From: Siphonodentalium dalli
Taxonomy: Eukaryota > Mollusca > Scaphopoda > Gadilida > Siphonodentaliidae
NCBI GenBank assembly: GCA_032622095.1
Contig: CP136069.1
Location: forward strand, 164,046,394 to 164,110,393
Direction: 5' to 3'
DNA length: 64,000 nucleotides
Shown here in pieces: positions 1 through 10,508 of the stretch. Below the pieces are notes generated by a model. It had not been told where the DNA came from. It searched no databases and saw only the letters and a program-made list of their open reading frames with translations. The translations under genes and the position numbers were made by a program. Within the stretch, counting starts at the first letter, position 1. Each line of letters starts with the position of its first letter.

Positions 1-201
1 AAGAAATAGAATCTATGTGAAGAAGTTTCTATAGAAATTTGATAATAAAGAAACTGTCCAGAGAAGATGCATGAGGCCTAGTAGAATGAGGTCCCCAGAG
101 GGTGAATTTAGTGATGCTAGACCACTATGTGGGATTGTGTCACTAAATTCACCGTCTGGGGACCTCATTCTGCAAATGACAGGCACACTAAACTCAGCTT
201 G
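1..201. mobile_element. hAT-like foldback MITE (8-bp TSD family), cut by window edge
   Basis: Right-hand part of a family repeated about a dozen times here. Its end reads GACAGGCACACTAAACTCAG followed by CTTG, and it contains the family hairpin (about 90-174) whose arms are GAATGAGGTCCCCAGAGGGT and its complement. Bases 1-60 match the internal part of the copies at 7.1 and 29.9 kb. The left end lies outside the window, so its TSD cannot be tested. Confidence 0.7.
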
Positions 202-587
202 CTGCTCAACTATGCATAGTTATTGTGTTTATGTCATCAGAGCCCTCCAATGTGTGAGTATCTAGGTGACGATTTATATGCGTTTTGACATTACAAAATG
301 AATTTGTGCACATTTACTCCCATTGTGTAACTCAATGACTGGGACTCTAATCAAGGTCTGCCATTGTGGCTATTACCGTTTGGCTTGGAGCTCTTGTCTG
401 TTTTGATGTGTAATACGAAGCATTTCTTGTCTTTTATCCAAAGTGACTGAATTGCCATCACTGACAATGAACCTGTTTCTTCGGTGATTGGATTGGACAG
501 TGTTAATGTTGGGACTGATTTAACAGTGGGTTTCGATTTATTTCCATTTGCATTAATTTACCTGTATTCATTTGCATGTGATTCAGT
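202..587. other. Gene-free stretch, no feature recognised
   Basis: AT-rich sequence between two transposable elements. No supported reading frame, RNA gene or repeat was seen. Confidence 0.6.
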
Positions 588-595
588 GTTTATAG

Positions 596-1801
596 CAGGG
601 ACCAGCCGAGAGGGCGACGTGGGCGACTTCTTCGCCCTAGCGCCGTCCATTTCGCCTTATTTTTGCAGTCGGGCGAAGTTCAAGTCGCCCTGAAAATTCC
701 AAAGTTGACTGACGAAAATCGGCAAAATGCCCCAAATAATTTATGATAATTTACAACTGTCAACTGTGATTGCACACAATACTCCACTATCAGGGTGTAT
801 CAGGGTGTTATAAAACAATTAACACCTGTATTGCTCCAATCTGGAAGCATGTTGACAACGGAGTCTGATTACTGGCACCTGTGAAAACATCGTCGGACCT
901 CAAGTGTTAATCTGGTTGTTGTTATTTTTAGATTACCGTGATTACCACACCTTACAATGAAGATTACAACTCACACCTCTCACAATGTGTCAATTCATCA
1001 CTCCCTCTATGGAGTTTGGTTAAAGAAATTTAAAAACAAATTCATTTGTGAAGCATATTAAAATTTCAAACGGGATTACTAAGTGCCACCGCACACGCTG
1101 CGATTAAAATCGTAAGTGGGGAAAATCGCAGGAGGAAGCATCCAATGCGCATGCCCACGACAATATCGTAGCCAAATCGTAGCAATCAAGCACTGTTTGA
1201 TTTTACCAGGAAAATCGTGGCGTGACTTTGGCAACGCGCGCGATCGTAGCTGTCACATGACCACTGTCGCACTGGTCATGTTGTAAATACCACGAAAATC
1301 GTAGCTGCAAAGATCGCAGCAACGTAGCGTCTGCGGGCAAGCTACGCTTTCTCCACCTACGATTTTCCCCACTTACGATTTTAATCGTAGCGTCTGCGGT
1401 GGCACTAACAGAGCACAGTAAAAGTGTTCATGATTTCATTTCGTTTCGGTTTGATATATTGTTGGCATTTTTAAAAACCCGAATAATATGAAATAAAATC
1501 CTGTAATTCTCCCACAATTACGTTATAAAATGCTGCTATCCTCTCACAATTATGTTTGGGTATTATTAATAGTTATTAGGGTCATGAAGTGAACATAATG
1601 ACTCCATATTTCAACCATTGTTTCATAAGTTTAATTGACATATGTCATCTCTCCTATTTTCGTTCTATAGCTATTCCTGTCGTAGTACTGATCAATTTAA
1701 ATTTTGTAGACTCACTTCGCCCTATAGAACGGCCACTTCGCCTTATTTTTATAGTAGGCGAAGTCATTTCGCCCTGAAAATCTGGTCTAGGCTGGTCCCT
1801 G
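596..1801. mobile_element. hAT-like non-autonomous DNA transposon, 1,206 bp
   Basis: The ends are exact inverted repeats, CAGGGACCAGCC at the left and GGCTGGTCCCTG at the right. The flanks carry a perfect 8-bp duplication, GTTTATAG (588-595 and 1802-1809). An 8-bp duplication with CAGGG termini is the signature of hAT elements. Subterminal GGGCGA/TCGCCC motifs are clustered near both ends and could be transposase-binding repeats (inference). No transposase frame is present, so it would depend on an enzyme supplied in trans. A second element is nested at 1083-1405. Confidence 0.85.
1083..1405. mobile_element. Harbinger-like MITE nested in the hAT-like element
   Basis: Inverted ends of about 50 bp begin GTGCCACCGCA and contain the shared stretch ATTAAAATCGTAAGTGGGG. 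The flanks are TAA on both sides (1080-1082, 1406-1408), matching the 3-bp TWA target duplication of PIF/Harbinger elements. The interior is rich in CGTAGC/GCTACG motifs. There is no coding capacity. Confidence 0.75.
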
Positions 1802-1956
1802 GTTTATAGCCATGTGCTAGAGGTGTGAATTATTTATGTCACGAGCATAATGACAGATGTGGTCATTTACATGTGAGCTGCTGGTATGACTGTTGCATGG
1901 TTGCAGGCATGTGAGTTTGTATCCACACTCATGTGAGGTGTTCATTTCCATTAACA

Positions 1957-2429
1957 TTAACCCTTTCAGTGCCAGGTCCAATTTTTGTATCAACCCATAT
2001 ACCCTGTGCCAATGCATTCTCTTATATATGCGAGTCGACCATAGGTCGCCTCGCATATATATAGGTCGCCTCGCATATATAAGAGAATGCATTGGCCTAA
2101 ATAAAGAGAATGCATTGGCCAAAAAAAATTTCATTATTTGTTATTATTTTTTACAATTATTTACAAGTTTAATAATTTTTTCTTATATTCTTTAACAGAC
2201 TTATTTTGTAGGTTTAGTGCTACGGAATCTTACGTTTTTCATGGGCATCAAAATTATTACTATGAATACTTGGTGATAGTTTTGAGTTATAACATGCCCC
2301 TAAGATTTTATCCAGTTTGTTTTTAAATTCACTATAGCATGCTTAAACATACAAAAAAATATTCAACCCTAAAAAAAAAGACTGTAAATTAGGGCCAATG
2401 AGATCGGCCCCTGGCACTCAAAGGGTTAA
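1957..2429. mobile_element. piggyBac-like MITE, TTAA type ii
   Basis: TTAA flanks both ends (1957-1960 and 2426-2429). The left end reads CCCTTTCAGTGCCAGG and the right end is its near complement. The body holds the common core hairpin (arms CCAATGCATTCTCTTATATA), with a short duplication of one hairpin arm at about 2058-2118, and then an AT-rich tail. A TTAA duplication with CCCTTT ends is typical of piggyBac-family elements. Confidence 0.82.
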
Positions 2430-2577
2430 TTGCAATGTATGTTCTGGATATACATGTATGTATATTATTTATTGATTTCTGTCATTTATATCCTTAGGTT
2501 GAATTATTAAATTGTTAAACAACCATGGCGTTGAGCATCTGATCACCTCCCGAAATACTGATTTTTTAATCTATATA

Positions 2578-3027
2578 TGTGACCCGCCATATAAAATCCA
2601 GTCGGAAGTCGGGATTTTTTTTACCCTGTGCCAATGCATTCTCTTATATATGCGAGTCGACCATAGGTCGCCTCGCATATATAAGAGAATGCATTGGCTT
2701 AACAATTTTTTTTAATTTTTTTTAAATAAATGTTTCTTACAATTTTTAGGACATAAAATAAAAAAACATCCATTACCCTGCAGGGAGCCCCACACATACA
2801 TGTATATAGAAGCACATAGAAGAGTGTCGTCTGCTCATGTTTGTCTGGGGCTCTGTATGGGTGAAATTATAAAATTGTTAAAGAAAACAAGAAAAAATTA
2901 TTAAAATTGTAAAAAATTGTAAAAAATTATTAAAATTGTAAAAAATATGGTCGACTCGCATATATAAGAGAATGCATTGGCACAGGGTAAAAAAATCCCG
3001 ACTTCCGACTGGATTTGACGGGTCACA
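2578..3027. mobile_element. Foldback element with TGTGACCCG ends carrying the core hairpin
   Basis: The ends TGTGACCCGCCA and TGACGGGTCACA are inverted, followed on both sides by AATCCAGTCGGAAGTCGGGA. Inside these arms is the same core hairpin (CCAATGCATTCTCTTATATA) found in the TTAA families, plus a T-rich/A-rich linker. The flanks are TA-rich (TATA / TATC), so the target duplication is ambiguous and I do not assign a superfamily. Confidence 0.72.
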
Positions 3028-3209
3028 TATCTCAACCTATTTGGCTTACAGAATGTAAAAAAAAGAAAGCAACTACTAGGTATATTTGAAGGGTGAAGAT
3101 TATATGCTCCTGAAATTCATTACATGAACATCTCCTTGGAAATAAATGTTCCAATGGTTGGTCATGAGTGTTCAGAGCTCAATTTTAATATTTAGTTTTA
3201 TATAGCACT

Positions 3210-3464
3210 CAAGCCTTGAAATAGGGTGTCTGTCATTTGCAGAATGAGGTCCCCAGAGGGTGCATTTAGTGATGCTACCCCCGCATAGCGGGCTAGCATC
3301 ACCAAATTCACCCTCTGGGAACCTCATTCTGCTGAGGTGTAAACAGAATGAGGTCCCCAGAGGGTGAATTTGGTGATGCTAGCCTGCTATGCGGGGTAGC
3401 ATCACTAAATTCACCCTCTGGGGACCTCATTCTGCAAATGACAGACACACTATTTCAAGGCTTG
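3210..3464. mobile_element. hAT-like foldback MITE, two adjacent hairpins, 8-bp TSD
   Basis: Ends CAAGCCTTGAAATAG and its complement enclose two hairpins built from the GAATGAGGTCCCCAGAGGGT arm. The usual long internal spacer is missing, leaving about 15 bp between the hairpins. The flanks carry ATAGCACT on both sides, a perfect 8-bp duplication that places this family with hAT-type elements. Confidence 0.85.
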
Positions 3465-3813
3465 ATAGCACTTAAAGACATATTGTGGACTTACATGTAT
3501 TTCATTGAATAAAACAAATCAGTTAGTATCCAAACACTATCAACATTGGAAGAATGTAGCAATGAACTAAGATTGTCAAAAATTCCAACCGCATCCTGCA
3601 CCATTATCAGTTGAACTACGTACAAAATTAATATTTTTAAATTTATTCGGGATGAAATATGACAATGATGTCATTAATAGTAGTCACTGCATGTAATTCG
3701 TTAAAACAACGCTGTTGTCTGATTATTTTGATACCAAATTTATGAAAATAACTTATTTTGGAATGATTATTCATTATTTTGTTCTGAACACCTCAGCGGA
3801 GTGTTTCACATTA

Positions 3814-3983
3814 CAGCAATGGCCTAAATAATCGACTGCTTAACCACAGCAGAATTATGGGTAACTTTTCAGGATTTAGTTGGAAATATGGCTTGTTGCC
3901 ATTCATCGGAAAGCTCTCACTGAGAGCTTTCCGATGAATGCCAACAAGCCATTTTTCTGAGTCGATTATTTAGAGCATTACTG
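3814..3983. mobile_element. Tc1/mariner-like palindromic MITE (CAGT family), shortened right arm
   Basis: Flanked by TA on the left and right. The ends are CAGCAATG and CATTACTG. The left arm is complete, but the right arm lacks most of the segment between the AAGCCAT and GAGTCGATTATTTAG motifs. Family arms contain CCACAGCAGAATTATGGGTA and TTTCCGATGAATGGCAACAA. Confidence 0.8.
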
Positions 3984-4101
3984 TATCTTTAGCACTTAAA
4001 CCTTTCTTTACTAAATACTCATTGATGAGCAGTTCCATTAGGAAGTGTTCATAAAATAAGTTCAACAAACAATGAACGTATTACCTGAACATTTCCAGGG
4101 G

Positions 4102-4549
4102 CAAGTCTTGAAAAAGTGTGTCTGTCATTTGCAGAATGAGGTCCCCAGAGGGTGAATTTTTGTAATGCTATCCAGCACAGCAGGCTAGTATCACCAAATT
4201 CACCCTCTGTGGACCTCATTCTGCTTTAAGGCCTCATCTGCAGAGAAGTAACTATAGTCTCAAAATAACATTGTTTTTAGTTACTTTTCCCCTTCTGTTC
4301 TGTTTCTATATCCCCTAATTTGCGGAAGATAAAATGCATAATCGAGGTGACTAATGGGTGAACATCATCAACTTCAACTGGGGAACTTCAATCTGACCCT
4401 AGGCCTCCCATAACAGTTGAGGCCTAAGCAGAATGAGGTTCCCAGAGGGTGAATTTGGTGATGCTAGCCAGCCATGCGAGATATCATCACTAAATTCACC
4501 CCCTGGGGACGTCATTCTGCAAATGACAGACACACTAAATTCAGGCATG
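4102..4549. mobile_element. hAT-like foldback MITE inside the calcium sensor intron
   Basis: A full-length copy with terminal hairpins at about 4135-4224 and 4429-4519 and the usual internal spacer of about 200 bp. Its right end lies only about 46 bp downstream (in gene orientation) of the exon's splice donor, so the element occupies the start of the intron. The flanks have diverged and no clean 8-bp duplication is visible. Confidence 0.8.
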
Positions 4550-4593
4550 AACCCGGGTTATTTGTGAATGCTATCTTAGTGAAGAAATATCTT

Positions 4594-4595
4594 AC
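4594..4595 (-). other. Splice donor (GT) of the calcium sensor exon
   Basis: Read on the minus strand, the coding homology stops at GTC AGG and continues GTAAGA, a good match to the animal 5' splice consensus. Beyond this point the frame gives unrelated residues, which supports an exon end here. The intron is phase 0 if the split is AGG|GTAAGA. Confidence 0.85.
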
Positions 4596-4973
4596 CCTGA
4601 CAATTTCCAGCATTTCCGTCCGCGATATATATCCATTTCCATCGAGATCATACATGCTGAAGGCCCACTTGAGTTTCTGTTCTAATTTTCCTCTTGACGT
4701 AACACTAAGAGCACAAATGAATTCACGAAAATCTATCGTCCCATCGCCATTGGAATCAAAAGTACGGAATACATGTTCTGCGAATTTCGTTGCGTCGCCG
4801 TAAGGAAAGAAGTTGCCATATATTTTTTTGAACTCCTCAACAGATAAGGTGCCACTTGGGCAGTCTTTTAGGAATCCTTTATACCATTCCTGTAACTCTG
4901 CGTCAGTGAATTCAGTGTTCTTACGGAGGTCTTCCAAAGCTTCAGGCTTTAGCTTCGTGTTATTCTTCCCCAT
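4596..4973 (-). CDS. Neuronal calcium sensor (neurocalcin/hippocalcin-like), first coding exon, 126 codons
   Basis: This exon encodes the N-terminal two thirds of a neuronal calcium sensor, a small EF-hand protein of about 190 residues that moves to membranes when calcium binds. The start was chosen at the methionine followed by Gly2 (MGKNN), the family's N-myristoylation site; the in-frame codons upstream have no homology. EF-hand 1 is degenerate, with the family's Cys-Pro-x-Gly (38-41). EF-hand 2 has an intact loop, [12 protein letters not shown] (73-84). EF-hand 3 has an intact loop, [12 protein letters not shown] (109-120). The diagnostic stretch [14 protein letters not shown] follows EF2. 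EF-hand 4 and the C-terminus are missing and should be in exons left of the window; the 4.5 kb downstream holds only transposable elements. Neurocalcin versus hippocalcin orthology cannot be settled from this exon. Assignment to the family is secure. Confidence 0.96.
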
Positions 4974-5989
4974 ATTGTCTAGTTTGAAAGCGCGAGATCT
5001 ACAGAATTTATCCTCTCTTGTCCCTCTTTTCAATGGAGAATATCACATGAATCCTGGAATGACAAAAATGAAACTGTCAATGACATTGTAGCACAACTTG
5101 GAGAGAGGATAACTTCATGCATTAAGGTCAATGGAGCATTTAGGAATGTGGAAAGTTGAACTGTATGAGGAATACTAGATGTCAAGTTCGTCAACATGAA
5201 GAGATATATAAGGTTAGGGATTCAGCAAGTATACTGGATATCTACCACCACCCTTGATATCTCCTTACCCCCACACTGGGAGGAAGATATCCAAAGAGTT
5301 AAAAAAATTTTAGTCATACATGGGGCTGTGGGGGGATATAATCCAGGGTGGGGAGGGGGAATAATATCCAGGGGGAGATGACGTGTTACCCCGGTATATG
5401 GAATGACAAAGTATGTAAAACCAGAATGTTAACTGGAACGTCACTGGAGGAATTGCAGCAACAATCCCCTTATGATCAGACCAAAATCCAAGATGGCTGC
5501 TGGTGGCCATGTTTTTCAACAATATATGGAAATATGTATGGCTCCAATCTAGTGGTCATCCTGAAGATCCATATGAAGTCTGTTGACAACTAGATGAATG
5601 ATGTCGTCTGCAAGATGTGCCAAAGGATTCAGTTACACAGAGCAAAATCCAAGATTTTAGCCGGCAGCCATGTTTTTATATTCTATATTCTTCATATACA
5701 TACACATACATGTACTATTACAAAGTGTAACAAAAAGAAAAACAAATTTAAAAAAACCTTGAAAGCTAATTTGATACCGAAGCTTCTCTGCTTCTGACAG
5801 ACCAAAAATCAATAACATCAACACAATACATGTTTTGAGAACATTAAAAATAAGATATTAAAACAAAATAAATGTTGTGCACAGAATAAACTAGAGGTAT
5901 ACATCCTTGACCCTAAATACACCTGTTAACTGTAAATAACTTAATGGTTGATGGAGTTAAACAAATTAAAACATTACTAAATGATGATA
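4974..5989. other. 5' flank of the calcium sensor exon, with a degenerate dispersed repeat
   Basis: Upstream of the start codon (minus strand) there is leader or intron sequence. A CTGTAG at about 4990 could be a splice acceptor, but its pyrimidine tract is poor. At about 5440-5680 is a diverged repeat with AAAATCCAAGATGGC and CAGCCATGTTTTT motifs, related to the copies at 46.55-47.2 kb. No promoter or CpG-rich tract is recognisable. Confidence 0.45.
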
Positions 5990-6136
5990 CAGTAATGTCC
6001 TAAATAATCGACCCCTAAACCACAGCAGAATTATGGGAAATTTTTTCAGGATTTAGTTGGGAGATATGGACTAAATCCTGAAAAATTTCCCATAATTCTG
6101 CTGTGTTTAAAGGGTCATATACTTCGGGCATTACTG
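5990..6136. mobile_element. Tc1/mariner-like palindromic MITE (CAGT family), centre deleted
   Basis: Ends CAGTAATG and CATTACTG are flanked by TA on both sides. The arms run to the CAGGATTTAG segment and then turn back, so the central CATTCATCGGAAAGCTC part of the palindrome is absent. Confidence 0.8.
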
Positions 6137-6719
6137 TACCTGCATAGGCAAATCTAACTCTAAACATGATTCAGGAAGTAAAAATAAAACAAGAAATATG
6201 TATGTCATTTGTTACTCATAACATTTTCTTGACCTAGTCATGAATACACTGTAAATTTGTAAATATATGATGTTTGTTTATATAATTGTGATACCTGCAC
6301 AAGTAGATCTAACCTTGACTTCCTCTCCTTTAAAACACAATTCCGGATGTTAGTCGTAATTCCTATTCCCATACAAGTAATCCAAACAAAACTTTTCAAA
6401 AGGAGATATCAAAACAGCATTCTTCTGTCAGTCGCACATTAAAGCAGTCACCAGTGTGTGCATATACCAATTTTATACCCAAAGCAGCAAGTCACCCATG
6501 TTAAATGGCAGATCAAATGGAGTCCTCAAATTTTAATGGTCCTGAAATCACCCACTGTTAACTCTTAAGCTGCCTGTCACAAGCAGTATTGTTTTGAATC
6601 ACCAGGGAATCCATTTGACTACAAAATCGAAATGTCTTTGTCAAATAGAAAATCTGGGCCCCCTCGTGTGTGCAATCCTACGATTAAGCATCATTATTAA
6701 TTTATCAAATTCTTGTACA
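6137..6719. other. Gene-free stretch, nothing recognised
   Basis: AT-rich single-copy-looking sequence between two palindromic MITEs. I see no reading frame, RNA gene or repeat family in it. Confidence 0.5.
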
Positions 6720-6924
6720 TTAATCGACTCCTTTAACCACAGCAGAATTATGGGTGACTTTTCAGGATTTAGTCGGAAATATGGCTTGTTGCCATTCATC
6801 GGAAAGCTCTCCCCATAATTCTAGCTTTCCGATGAATGGCAACAAGCCATATTTCCGACTAAATCCTGAAAAGTTACCCATAATTCTGCTGTGGTTAGGG
6901 AGTCGATTAATTAGGGCATTACTG
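6720..6924. mobile_element. Tc1/mariner-like palindromic MITE, near complete
   Basis: Both arms are almost full length and nearly perfect complements around a centre near 6810. The left terminus has lost the CAGTAATGCCC motif and begins at the TTAATCGACTCC segment. The right end CATTACTG is intact and followed by TA. Confidence 0.82.
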
Positions 6925-6939
6925 TAATTTGGCTCTCTC

Positions 6940-7389
6940 CAAGCCTGAGTTCATGCAGTGTGTCTGTCATTTGCAGAATGAGGTCCCCAGAGGGTGAATT
7001 TAGTGATGCTATCTTGCATAGCAGGCTAGCATCACTAAACTCACCCTCTGGGGACCTCATTCTGCTTAGGCCTCATCTTCTTGGGAAAGTTTCTTTATTA
7101 TCAAATTTCTATAAAAACTTCTTCACATAGATTCTTTTCTTTTTTAGTTTAATTTCTCTATATCCCCAAATTGGCAGAAGACACATTGCATAATCGACGT
7201 TCCCAATGGGTGTACATGTACATCATAATATTCACCATTTGGAAACTTCAATCTGAGTCTATGTCTCCCATAGCTGATGAGGCTATGCAGAATGAGGTCC
7301 CCAAAGAGTCAAATTGGTTATAGCACCACTAAATTCACCCTCTGGGGACCTCATTCCGCAAATGACAAGACACACTAAACTCAGGCTTG
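6940..7389. mobile_element. hAT-like foldback MITE, full length, 8-bp TSD
   Basis: Ends CAAGCCTGAG and its complement. The flanks GCTCTCTC and GATCTCTC match at 7 of 8 positions. Both terminal hairpins are present; the second has a shortened loop. The internal spacer carries the CAATGGGTG and GGAAACTTCAATCTGA blocks seen in other copies. Confidence 0.85.
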
Positions 7390-7769
7390 GATCTCTCTTG
7401 TAACGGGCATTGATCAAGCCATAACGGAAAATCTAGTTTCCTCCCTTTTTTCTAGCCAGTCACATCAGTCCATTATAGTCTGTTTAAAAACGATTTACGT
7501 CTGTGGAACTGCATTAAATATTTGATGGGATTCCCTTTATTCCATTGGTCATGTCTCAGACTGGGATCTATTTCATTGGTTGTGGACAAAAAATTCATTG
7601 CAAGGCGGAATCCAGTCTATTTAAAAAGCTGATAACAATTACAAACACAGCTTAATGATTGGTTATATTTAAATTGGGAGATCGAAGGTCAATGTCGTGT
7701 TGACATTCCCCCACCCATAGCAAAAGACAACAAATTTTGTAATACAGAATACAGGTGACATATTCTTAA

Positions 7770-8369
7770 GGGGTTTCAACGTCTGAGCTATGTCAGGAGG
7801 TGGAAAGCTTAGATGTATGTATAGTAATGCCTTAAATAATCGACTCCTTAACCACATCAGAATTATGGGTAACTTTTCAGGATTTAGTTGGAAATATGAC
7901 TTGTTAACATTCATCGGAAAGCTTTCACTCTAGTGGAACTTTTCATGATTATGGAGTTCTCACACTCAGTGAGAGCGTTCGATGAATGGCAACAAGCCAT
8001 ATTTCCGACTAAATCCTGAAAAGTTACCCGCAATTCTGCAGATGTTAAGGAGTCAATTATTTAGGGCATTACTGTACACAGAAAACTACTTAATTGTTAA
8101 GCTAGTAAACCACCTGAAGGAATCTATGTTATCTGAAGACCACATCAATCATATTATACAACAATAAAAATGTCAAAAAGGTGACTTTAATCATATTTTT
8201 AGAAGGGATATTTTCTCAGCAAGTATAACAAATTATTGGAAATGATTAACGGCCATAAAAAGTACATGATCTGAACTAGTTCAAGGGTGGAATGAGTATT
8301 TAATAGAGAGGAATACTGCTTCAAGACAGTTAACATAATGTTAGTTTGCACTGGAAATTAGTAAGCATC
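7770..8369. repeat. Family D repeat, interrupted by a palindromic MITE and truncated on the right
   Basis: Homologous to both halves of the 15.86-16.56 kb repeat: it shares the AGGGGTTTC, CTGAGCTATGTCAGG, GAATCTATG and ATCTGAAGACC blocks and a following A/T-rich part. A CAGT-family MITE lies inside at 7822-8074. The right end stops at about 8369, where a hAT-like MITE fragment begins. TTAA at 8300-8303 is the unoccupied counterpart of a type iii insertion site at 16.1 kb. Confidence 0.7.
7822..8074. mobile_element. Tc1/mariner-like palindromic MITE with a foreign segment at its centre
   Basis: Flanked by TA. Both arms are present, but about 38 bp at the centre (about 7928-7965) do not belong to the palindrome. 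They match CTAGTGGAA and TTTTCATGATTATGGAGTTC in single-copy-looking DNA at 8.52-8.63 kb. This looks like templated filler from nearby DNA at the hairpin tip. Confidence 0.8.
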
Positions 8370-8436
8370 TGGGGACCTCATTCTCCAATTATCAGACACA
8401 CTACATTCAGGCTTCGTAGTAACCTCACACTAAATT
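8370..8436. mobile_element. Fragment of hAT-like MITE, right terminus only
   Basis: The right arm (GGGGACCTCATTCT) and terminal segment (ATCAGACACACTA, AGGCTT) are present. The terminal segment is repeated once, so two tail pieces lie in tandem. The rest of the element is absent. Confidence 0.7.
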
Positions 8437-8930
8437 CAGGCTTGGTGGTAACCTCACACTTTTGCCTCATTGACATGTTGCATAAAAATGTTGAAAGTGA
8501 ACATTCATTGACTTTTTCTTACACATTACTTTTCTTTACACATCCTTTTCATGATTATGGAGTTCTCATATTTTTCTAGTGGAATTTGTCATGTCCTTTT
8601 CATGATTATGGAGTTCTCATATTTTACAGACAGACTTGAGAATTGATTATGAGGTCTGTGTCATATTCATGATTTAATCCAGTTATTTGTTATTAGGTCT
8701 GTGTTACCGCTATATTCATGATTTATGTCCAGTTATTTGTACAGTACCAAATGGCTAGACATTCCATACTGTGTGTTGGACAGTAATACATTAACTTAAA
8801 TTAGTAAATAATTATTATGAATTACATGAAGTCTGATATGTGGCTGATACTGTGCTATGACCAAATAATCTGTGGAACAAGGTATGATCTATAACGTTTC
8901 TGTGTTAAGTGTGTCTGCTTGGTTGTTATC
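8437..8930. repeat. Gene-free stretch with short local duplications
   Basis: Two local direct repeats are visible: CCTTTTCATGATTATGGAGT at about 8542 and 8596, and ATATTCATGATTTA with CCAGTTATTTGT at about 8665 and 8711. The first matches the filler within the MITE at 7822-8074. Nothing codes here. Confidence 0.55.
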
Positions 8931-9370
8931 CAAGCCCGCAAATAGTGTGTCTGTCATTTGCAGAATGAGGTCACGACTCACCAGAAGGAGAATTTAGTGA
9001 TGCTATCACGCATAGCAGGCTAACATCACCAAATTCACTCTCTGGGGAACTCATTCTGCTTAGGCCTCATCTTCTGGCAAGTATCTATAGTCTCAAATTA
9101 ACATTGTTTTTAGTCACTTATCCCTTCTGGGAAGTTTCTATATCTGCTAATTTGCAGGTGACCAATGGGTGAGTTGAACATAACCAACTTCAACTGGGAA
9201 ATTTAATCTGATACTTCGTCTCCCATAGCAGTTGAGACCTAACCTACACAATGAGGTCCCCAGATGAATTTGGTGATGCTCGCCCACTGTGCAGGATAGC
9301 GTCACTAAATTCACCACATGGGGGAACCTCATTCTGCAAATGAATGACAGACACACTATTTGCAGGCTTG
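8931..9370. mobile_element. hAT-like foldback MITE, full length
   Basis: Starts CAAGCCCGCAAATAG and ends with its complement. It has both terminal hairpins and the internal spacer. The flanks TTGTTATC and TGGTCATA agree at 5 of 8 positions, as expected for an older insertion. Confidence 0.8.
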
Positions 9371-9445
9371 TGGTCATAAATTTTTCATTATAAATAATTT
9401 TCAATGGGTAAAATCTGGAATACCATTATGACTCAAGGAGAACTT

Positions 9446-9715
9446 TTAATCCTTTCATGACGGAAGCTGTGCCCGTGCAGCATTAAAGATCCTGTGCCAG
9501 TGCATTCCCTTATATATGTGAGTCTCCCATAAGGAGCCTCGCATATATCATAGAAGCACTTGGTTACAATGTAAAGGTAAATATTTTAGGTCAATGTATT
9601 CTCTTATATACATGTATGCAAGGCTCCCTATTGGAGACTCGCATATATATATGAGAATGCACTGGCACATGATTTTAATGCTGCACCAGCGCAGCTCCCA
9701 TCATGAAAGGGTTAG
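9446..9715. mobile_element. piggyBac-like MITE, TTAA type iv
   Basis: TTAA on the left; TTAG on the right. The ends CCTTTCATGACGG and CATCATGAAAGG are inverted. Two hairpins with arms CCAGTGCATTCCCTTATATA and ATTCTCTTATATACATG, diverged relatives of the type i/ii core, lie inside. The internal TTAA in GCATTAAAGATCC corresponds to the site occupied by a 3.8-kb element in the copy at 37.8 kb. Confidence 0.8.
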
Positions 9716-10259
9716 GGATAAAGAACTGACAGTGCAGACAATGTAACATTAGAATTATCAGATCTATCATGTACAGTAATTCCCTAAATAATCGACTCCT
9801 TAACCACAGCAGAATTATGGGTAATTTTTCAGGATTTCGTTGGAAATATGGCTTGTTGTCACTCATCGAAAAGCTCTCACTGAGAGTTTTCCGATGAATG
9901 GCAACAAGCCATATTTCCGACTAAATCCTGAAAAATTACCCATAATTCTGCTGTGGTTGAGGAGTCGATTATTTAGGGCATTACTGTATCATTATCTCAC
10001 ATTATCTCACAAGGGACACTGAACCATGTTACTCTCAATCATAAAACATGTTGAGAATGTTGAGAATAACAGCATAAATCAGCCAATATCAGTAGAATTT
10101 GCTGCAGACATCTAACACAAAGGAAATCAGAGGACTGGTTTGATTATGGCGGCTATATATACAATATTACATTGGTCTAGGTTATTTATTTTCATGGCTG
10201 AGGCACAATTGCTTTGGAAATTAATTAGCATTCAACTTACTCTTTTGATGCCACACATT
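9716..10259. repeat. Segment paralogous to 41727-42517
   Basis: Both segments start directly after the right end of a type iv MITE. They share AACTGACAGTGCAGACAATG-like, AAAACATGTTGAGAATGTTG and GGTTATTTATTTTCATGGCT blocks in the same order. They carry CAGT-family MITEs at different positions, so each serves as an empty site for the other. Homology stops after ATGCCACACAT. Confidence 0.8.
9774..9986. mobile_element. Tc1/mariner-like palindromic MITE, full length
   Basis: Nearly perfect 213-bp palindrome, ends CAGTAATTCCC and GGGCATTACTG, TA on both sides. The uninterrupted site ATCATGTATCATTATC is present at about 41939-41954, confirming insertion at TA with TA duplication. Confidence 0.9.
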
Positions 10260-10508
10260 TATGTGAATTATATCCATTCAATGCCAATCGTGCATGTTTT
10301 TGAAATTTGAGAGTGCCCCTGGTCTAGGGTGTGTAAATCTATGAAGACAGGTGCACCGAATTTTGAAAAATAATGTTGTTATAACATCTGCCAGGGTACC
10401 CCGAGTCACCACATAAAATTTGGTTGAAATCGGTCCAAGGGTCTGGGAGAAAAATTTATCCCAAACAGACAATCTCAAACAGACAGACAGATCGTACTCT
10501 TTTATATC
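10260..10508. repeat. Degenerate dispersed repeat, possible 3' end of a retroelement
   Basis: Contains AAATTTGGTTGAAATCGGTC followed by a (CAGA)n tract, a pattern common in 3' regions of invertebrate non-LTR elements. No frame with recognisable domains is present, so class assignment is inference. Confidence 0.35.

Noticed and set aside
1-4595. Remaining exons of the calcium sensor gene downstream of the first exon
   Set aside because: I looked on the minus strand for the family's EF-hand 4 (D-x-N/D-x-D-G-K-L-S-L-E-E-F) and C-terminal segment and found only transposable elements.
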